Positions 60,568 through 64,000 of a DNA stretch of 64,000 bases are shown here, piece by piece. Under the pieces are notes generated by a model, which saw nothing but the letters and a program-made list of their open reading frames with translations, was not told the DNA's origin and did no database searches. Source of the DNA: Thalassotalea euphylliae. Lineage in GTDB: Bacteria; Pseudomonadota; Gammaproteobacteria; Enterobacterales; Alteromonadaceae. The translations under genes were made by a program, and so were the position numbers. The number at the start of each line of letters is the position of its first letter. The first letter of the stretch is position 1. The stretch spans positions 62,001 to 126,000 of the forward strand of contig NZ_QUOT01000001.1 in NCBI RefSeq assembly GCF_003390375.1, read 5' to 3'.

Positions 60568-60796
60568 TCAGTACGTTGAATGATAGTGCAATAAAGCTTA
60601 ACAAAATGTAATCGGTCGATGGCTTTTATCGGCCTTTAGCAAAAGCCTATGCATATGTTGTTCACTACTTTATATATAAGCGTTTAATTTGAGTTGGCTG
60701 AGCTAAATAAAGTACCGCAGACAAATAACAGGTCAATATTGAAAGCGATGATTGAATAGCTGCCTTATATCAAATGACTGGTGAAGCAGGTGATTG

Positions 60797-61162
60797 TTAG
60801 CCCAGTTCTAACATGAAAAAATAACAGCCAAATACCATAAGAGTAAACAAATAAGAAAGCATGGCTATTCGTTCGGGAATCGCATGTAAAATTAGCTGAG
60901 GCATTATTTTTATTGATGTTAAAGAGGGAATAAAGAAATTCGAATACCGTTCAAATTTTACAACCATACTGTACGGTTTATTAACGAGTAACTTAACCCC
61001 ACTCCAATAGGCAAGGATAAAAGTTGAAGCGCCTAATACTTCTATTGTTGCCATAAGTTCCATGCCAACCACTATTTCTGGCCCCGCTAGGAAAAGTGCA
61101 ATGACTACGGCGATACCTTTCCAACCTGCGTTCACTATTTTATGCTTTAATTGGCTAAACAT
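60797..61162 (-). CDS. Small membrane protein, hypothetical
   Basis: 121 residues from the ATG at 61162 (AAGG upstream; TTG at 61192 rejected). Three hydrophobic segments (GIAVVIALFLAGPEIVVGME, ILAYWSGVKLL, MLSYLFTLMVFGCYFFML). No family recognised. It lies 42 bases past the stop of the interrupted exported protein gene at 61205-62038 and is probably in the same transcript. Confidence 0.65.
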   Translation of the reverse strand: MFSQLKHKIVNAGWKGIAVVIALFLAGPEIVVGMELMATIEVLGASTFILAYWSGVKLLVNKPYSMVVKFERYSNFFIPSLTSIKIMPQLILHAIPERIAMLSYLFTLMVFGCYFFMLELG

Positions 61163-61204
61163 ACTTACCTTCCTGCTTAATAGTCTAGTCAACTAGCTGT
61201 GCTT

Positions 61205-62038
61205 TTATTCCACCAGCGTTCGTCCTACCCATTCCCAATCGGGTGACTGAAAACTACTGAGATCGACAGGATAAATATCTAGGTTTACCGTGCCTATAAT
61301 ATGCGTTGAAATACTGGCAGGTGGATTTTTAACAAATATCAATACAGAGCTCTTTCCTTTGGTTTTAACGATGTGCTTGTATTCTTCATCAGTATTTAAT
61401 GGATCAAATGTGATCGGAATAGTCAGGTATTGATAGCGATGAGGAGCCCTCCAGCCTTTAGTAATACGATAGATGTAATCAGGTTTAATGAATTGAAAGC
61501 TGTGCTTTATATCATCAGGAATATCGTTAAACGGAATAATTTCCGCAAGCATAATGGTTTCTGCCTCACTCTGTCGTGAGGCAATATATTCTTGTAGCGC
61601 TTGTTCATTCTCTTTCGCTAGCTCACCTTGAGTAAGTAAAGGTTGCGTGATTGGCTCGTAAAGTTCTAGGTTAAACTTAGCGATGTCGTAAGAATCGTAA
61701 ATATTTGATAAAAAATCAGTTATTTCAATTTTCTCGCAATTAACTTTATTCAACTGCTCATACAGTGCCCCATTTAGTGCCTCGTTTTCTTCAATCCATA
61801 CTTCTAGTTTCTCTAGGGTAATCTTAAGCTTGGCTTTAACTAAAATGCTCAATTCTTCTCTTGGCGCCAGTTCGGCGAACTCGAAATAATCACACTGTTT
61901 AGACACGGCATGCAAAAATTGTAGCCATTAGAGGCTTTCAACACCGGCTTTAACAGTACGTTGTTCTAAGTTGAGAAACTGCGCTGTTACTTGAAAAGAA
62001 AGGAGAAGTACAAGGACAGAGGCGACCACAAATCTCAT
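61205..62038 (-). pseudogene. Exported hypothetical protein interrupted by an in-frame TAA after the signal peptide
   Basis: From an ATG at 62038 with a perfect GAGGTG six bases upstream, the frame reads a signal peptide (MRFVVASVLVLLLSFQVTAQ) and FLNLEQRTVKAGVESL, then TAA (61928-61930), then continues in the same frame as WLQFLHAVSKQCDYFEFAEL to a normal end at 61205. The downstream part alone could start at TTG 61915 (236 residues) but would lack the secretion signal. A former CAA (VESLQWLQF) is an economical explanation. No family is recognised; the region is helical, then a domain with repeated DLDIYPV and DWEWVGRTL segments. Confidence 0.8.
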
Positions 62039-62410
62039 TGTTACACCTCAATTGAGCTAGAAAGTTTGGAGTTGTTGAGTCGGGTTAACGGTAGAAATAC
62101 CATTGTAAATCAAGTCCTTTTGACGCGAATTGCAAGTGCTAGCGTAATAGAATAGCCATGTTAATTCAATGGCTTATATGTACTTATAAACCTGTAGTTA
62201 GCACCTTATCTATTATTAAAATCAGCCACTGCGTTAAAAACCGTATTATTGCAACCTATGTCCAGTTACCAATATTCCATGTAACTGATACAGTTTAATA
62301 CTGTTTTTGTTTGTAGCTTGGTTTAGCTAATATCCATCTCTTATTATTGCCAGCAAGCCGTTTTGTGCTTGCTGCGAGCACTGACATTCATCTGCAAAAC
62401 ACAGGTATTT
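62039..62410. other. 372-base intergenic region upstream of the aldehyde dehydrogenase
   Basis: Divergent promoter region. Seen: a weak AGTTAC-N11-GTAACT dyad near 62264-62286 and ACAGT-TTAAT-ACTGT (62290-62304) followed by T-rich sequence. Nothing else recognised. Confidence 0.45.
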
Positions 62411-63739
62411 ATGAAACTGACGTCTTTTGACCCTAGCAACCAACAAGCTTTAGGTGAGGTAGAAGTTGCCACTAGTGAGCAAATTCACGAGTACATTCAA
62501 AGTGCAAAAGTCTATCAAAAGCAATGGCGACAATTGCCACTGGCTGAACGCGTTGAAATCGTATACAAGGCATTTATGTCGTTATCGCCGTATAGTGATG
62601 AGCTTGCAGTATTGCTGTCAAAAGAAATGGGTAAAGATATTGATCGCAGTACTAGCGAGGTACGCGGCGCTATTTTTGCGGGTAGTCATTATGCCAAAGA
62701 GGCAGGCGCGGCATTATCACCAAGAAATGATGGCAGTAATATAAGCTATCGAGCATTGGGTGTATGTGCAGTTATATCACCGTGGAATTATCCGTTGGCA
62801 ATGGCTGTTAACTTAATAGTGCCTGCACTCATTGCTGGTAACACTGTGGTGTTCAAACCATCAGAGCAAACGCCATTAATTGCCGAGCAGTTCATCGCGC
62901 ACCTAAATCATCACTTACCTAAAAATTTAATAACCATCGTTCATGGTGATGGCGCGGTGGGAGAAGTGCTAGCTGGGCATCAAGATATTGCTTTAGTTGC
63001 GTTTACAGGCTCGCAAGCGGTGGGCAAAAAGATTATGAAATCAGCTGCATCAAGTTTAAAACGCTTAGTAATGGAACTTGGTGGTAACGATCCAATGATC
63101 GTTTTAAAAGATGCTGATTTAGATGCCGCTGCACGTTTTGCCGTGGCTAGTAGCTTTGAAAATGCCGGGCAAATGTGTACATCAACCGAGCGCATTTATG
63201 TTGAAAAAGCCGTCGCTCAATGTTTTATAGACCGAGTTGTAACGATCGCCAGGTATTACCAAACAGGTGCCTGGGATGAACCAAACGCCCATATCGGCCC
63301 TATTGTGAGCAAAAAGCAACTGGCTAAAATTACAGAACATATGGAAGATGCGCGAGAAAAGGGCGCACATGTGCTACTGGGTGGTGATGTTAAGCAAGGC
63401 AACTTTTTTAACCCAACAGTGTTAACGAATTTGTCGCCAAACATGCTAATGGAACAAGAAGAAACGTTCGGGCCAGTTGTTGCTATTGCTGAGGTAGATT
63501 CCGTTGCTGAAGCCATTTATCGCGCGAACGACTCTGATTACGGCTTAGGAGCGGTAGTATTTGGTCGCGAACAAGTAGCAGAGGTTGCCAATCAATTAGA
63601 AGCCGGCATGATTGGTATTAACAAAGGTGCTGGTGGCGGTGGCGCTAGCCCTTGGGTAGGGGCTAAACAAAGTGGTTTTGGCTTTCACGGCGGCTTTGAC
63701 GGTCATCGTCAATTCGCGCAAGTCACCGTCATTAGTTAG
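62411..63739 (+). CDS. NAD(P)-dependent aldehyde dehydrogenase
   Basis: 443 residues from the ATG at 62411 (CAGG upstream; TTG at 62363 rejected). The ALDH core includes ISPWNYPLAMAVNLIVPALIAGNTVVFKPSE, FTGSQAVGKKI, the catalytic Glu in VMELGGNDP (about residue 222) and Cys in FENAGQMCTSTER (about 255), and EETFGPVVAIAEV. It is shorter than the typical 480-500 residue enzymes and resembles succinate-semialdehyde/betaine-type ALDHs of about 455 residues. Substrate unknown. Confidence 0.93.
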   Translation: MKLTSFDPSNQQALGEVEVATSEQIHEYIQSAKVYQKQWRQLPLAERVEIVYKAFMSLSPYSDELAVLLSKEMGKDIDRSTSEVRGAIFAGSHYAKEAGAALSPRNDGSNISYRALGVCAVISPWNYPLAMAVNLIVPALIAGNTVVFKPSEQTPLIAEQFIAHLNHHLPKNLITIVHGDGAVGEVLAGHQDIALVAFTGSQAVGKKIMKSAASSLKRLVMELGGNDPMIVLKDADLDAAARFAVASSFENAGQMCTSTERIYVEKAVAQCFIDRVVTIARYYQTGAWDEPNAHIGPIVSKKQLAKITEHMEDAREKGAHVLLGGDVKQGNFFNPTVLTNLSPNMLMEQEETFGPVVAIAEVDSVAEAIYRANDSDYGLGAVVFGREQVAEVANQLEAGMIGINKGAGGGGASPWVGAKQSGFGFHGGFDGHRQFAQVTVIS

Positions 63740-63803
63740 TGCCCCCAGCTATTAAATTAAAGCTAGTTAGAGAAAAGCTAGTTTGAGTAAAGGTTATCAT
63801 TAT

Positions 63804-64000
63804 ATGTTAGGTAAAGGTTTTTATGTTGTTGAGCACGAGCAGGGAGCCGAGAACGATAATATTCAGCTTTGGGGCAATAAAGGGGAAAACCCTGCAGAGC
63901 TCAGCGCTAAAGCTTCAAATCAAGTAAATTTGGTGCCTGTACCTGAAGTGCCAGGTGCATTTCAATTGCTCAATGTATTATCGCATGAGGAATGTCATCG
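63804..64000 (+). CDS. 5' part of a probable 2OG-Fe(II) oxygenase (cut by window edge)
   Basis: From an ATG at 63804 (or TTG at 63783) about 65 residues are visible: MLGKGFYVVEHEQGAEND to VPGAFQLLNVLSHEECHR. The ending resembles the entry to prolyl-4-hydroxylase-like 2OG-Fe(II) domains (a strand then LS-EEC), whose Fe ligands lie beyond the window. Partial; the call is tentative. Confidence 0.4.
   Translation, partial: MLGKGFYVVEHEQGAENDNIQLWGNKGENPAELSAKASNQVNLVPVPEVPGAFQLLNVLSHEECH

Overview
The window is a chromosomal segment of a marine gammaproteobacterium of the Alteromonadales, most likely Colwelliaceae (Colwellia/Thalassotalea type). This is inferred from the moderately AT-rich composition, the alaA-yfbR and tRNA-Val/gltX neighbourhoods shared with Enterobacteria, a DUF3718 protein, a PEP-CTERM protein, a large TonB-dependent receptor and an ImuA-ImuB-DnaE2 cassette. 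Species assignment would need a database search. No phage, IS element, CRISPR array or replication origin was seen.

Layout. 1-9.0 kb: 5' end of a TetR regulator, a PEP-CTERM protein, yfbR and alaA, an LRAT-like protein, an unknown membrane-anchored protein, proS and a kelch protein. 9.3-15.5 kb: small soluble enzymes (GFA, HIT, tautomerase, PhzF), then a LysR gene divergent from the glutathione-dependent formaldehyde pathway (frmA, frmB), and a GNAT. 15.5-20.3 kb: an S4 RNA-binding protein, a DUF3718 gene behind a probable cyclic-di-GMP-I (GEMM) riboswitch, a sulfur-responsive ArsR/rhodanese/YeeE-YedE operon, a LysR regulator and a small internally duplicated protein. 20.8-25.6 kb: five tandem tRNA-Val(UAC) genes behind one strong promoter, gltX, a DEAD-box helicase, an alpha/beta hydrolase and a small lipoprotein. 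25.9-31.6 kb: a LexA-boxed imuA-imuB-dnaE2 SOS mutagenesis operon with an unrecognised fourth gene that overlaps the dnaE2 stop.

31.8-38.8 kb: a subtilisin resembling intracellular subtilisins, small proteins, a Crp-type regulator divergent from an alkyl-sulfatase across a 28-bp palindrome, and an AraC regulator. 39-45.8 kb: an amidohydrolase, a CadC-like/TPR regulator and a TonB-dependent receptor. A 24-bp promoter element is duplicated here; one copy drives no visible gene and lies about 100 nt before a strong terminator (candidate sRNA). 45.9-46.9 kb: two adjacent decaying genes (HAD and VOC). 47-55.3 kb: serine hydrolase, SnoaL-like, VOC, rlmJ, a class D beta-lactamase, miaE, a sulfotransferase, a membrane methyltransferase and an M28 peptidase. 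55.5-64 kb: a LolD/FtsX-type ABC system with an AttH-like lipoprotein, a stand-alone BLUF photoreceptor, a two-gene unit whose first gene carries an in-frame stop, an aldehyde dehydrogenase, and the 5' end of a possible 2OG-Fe(II) oxygenase.

Highest-value observations: (1) the fourth gene of the SOS mutasome operon; (2) the riboswitch-controlled DUF3718 gene; (3) the duplicated promoter element with its orphan candidate sRNA; (4) three genes each interrupted by an in-frame TAA that fits a CAA (Gln) to TAA change; (5) a YfbR with HE instead of HD in its metal site.
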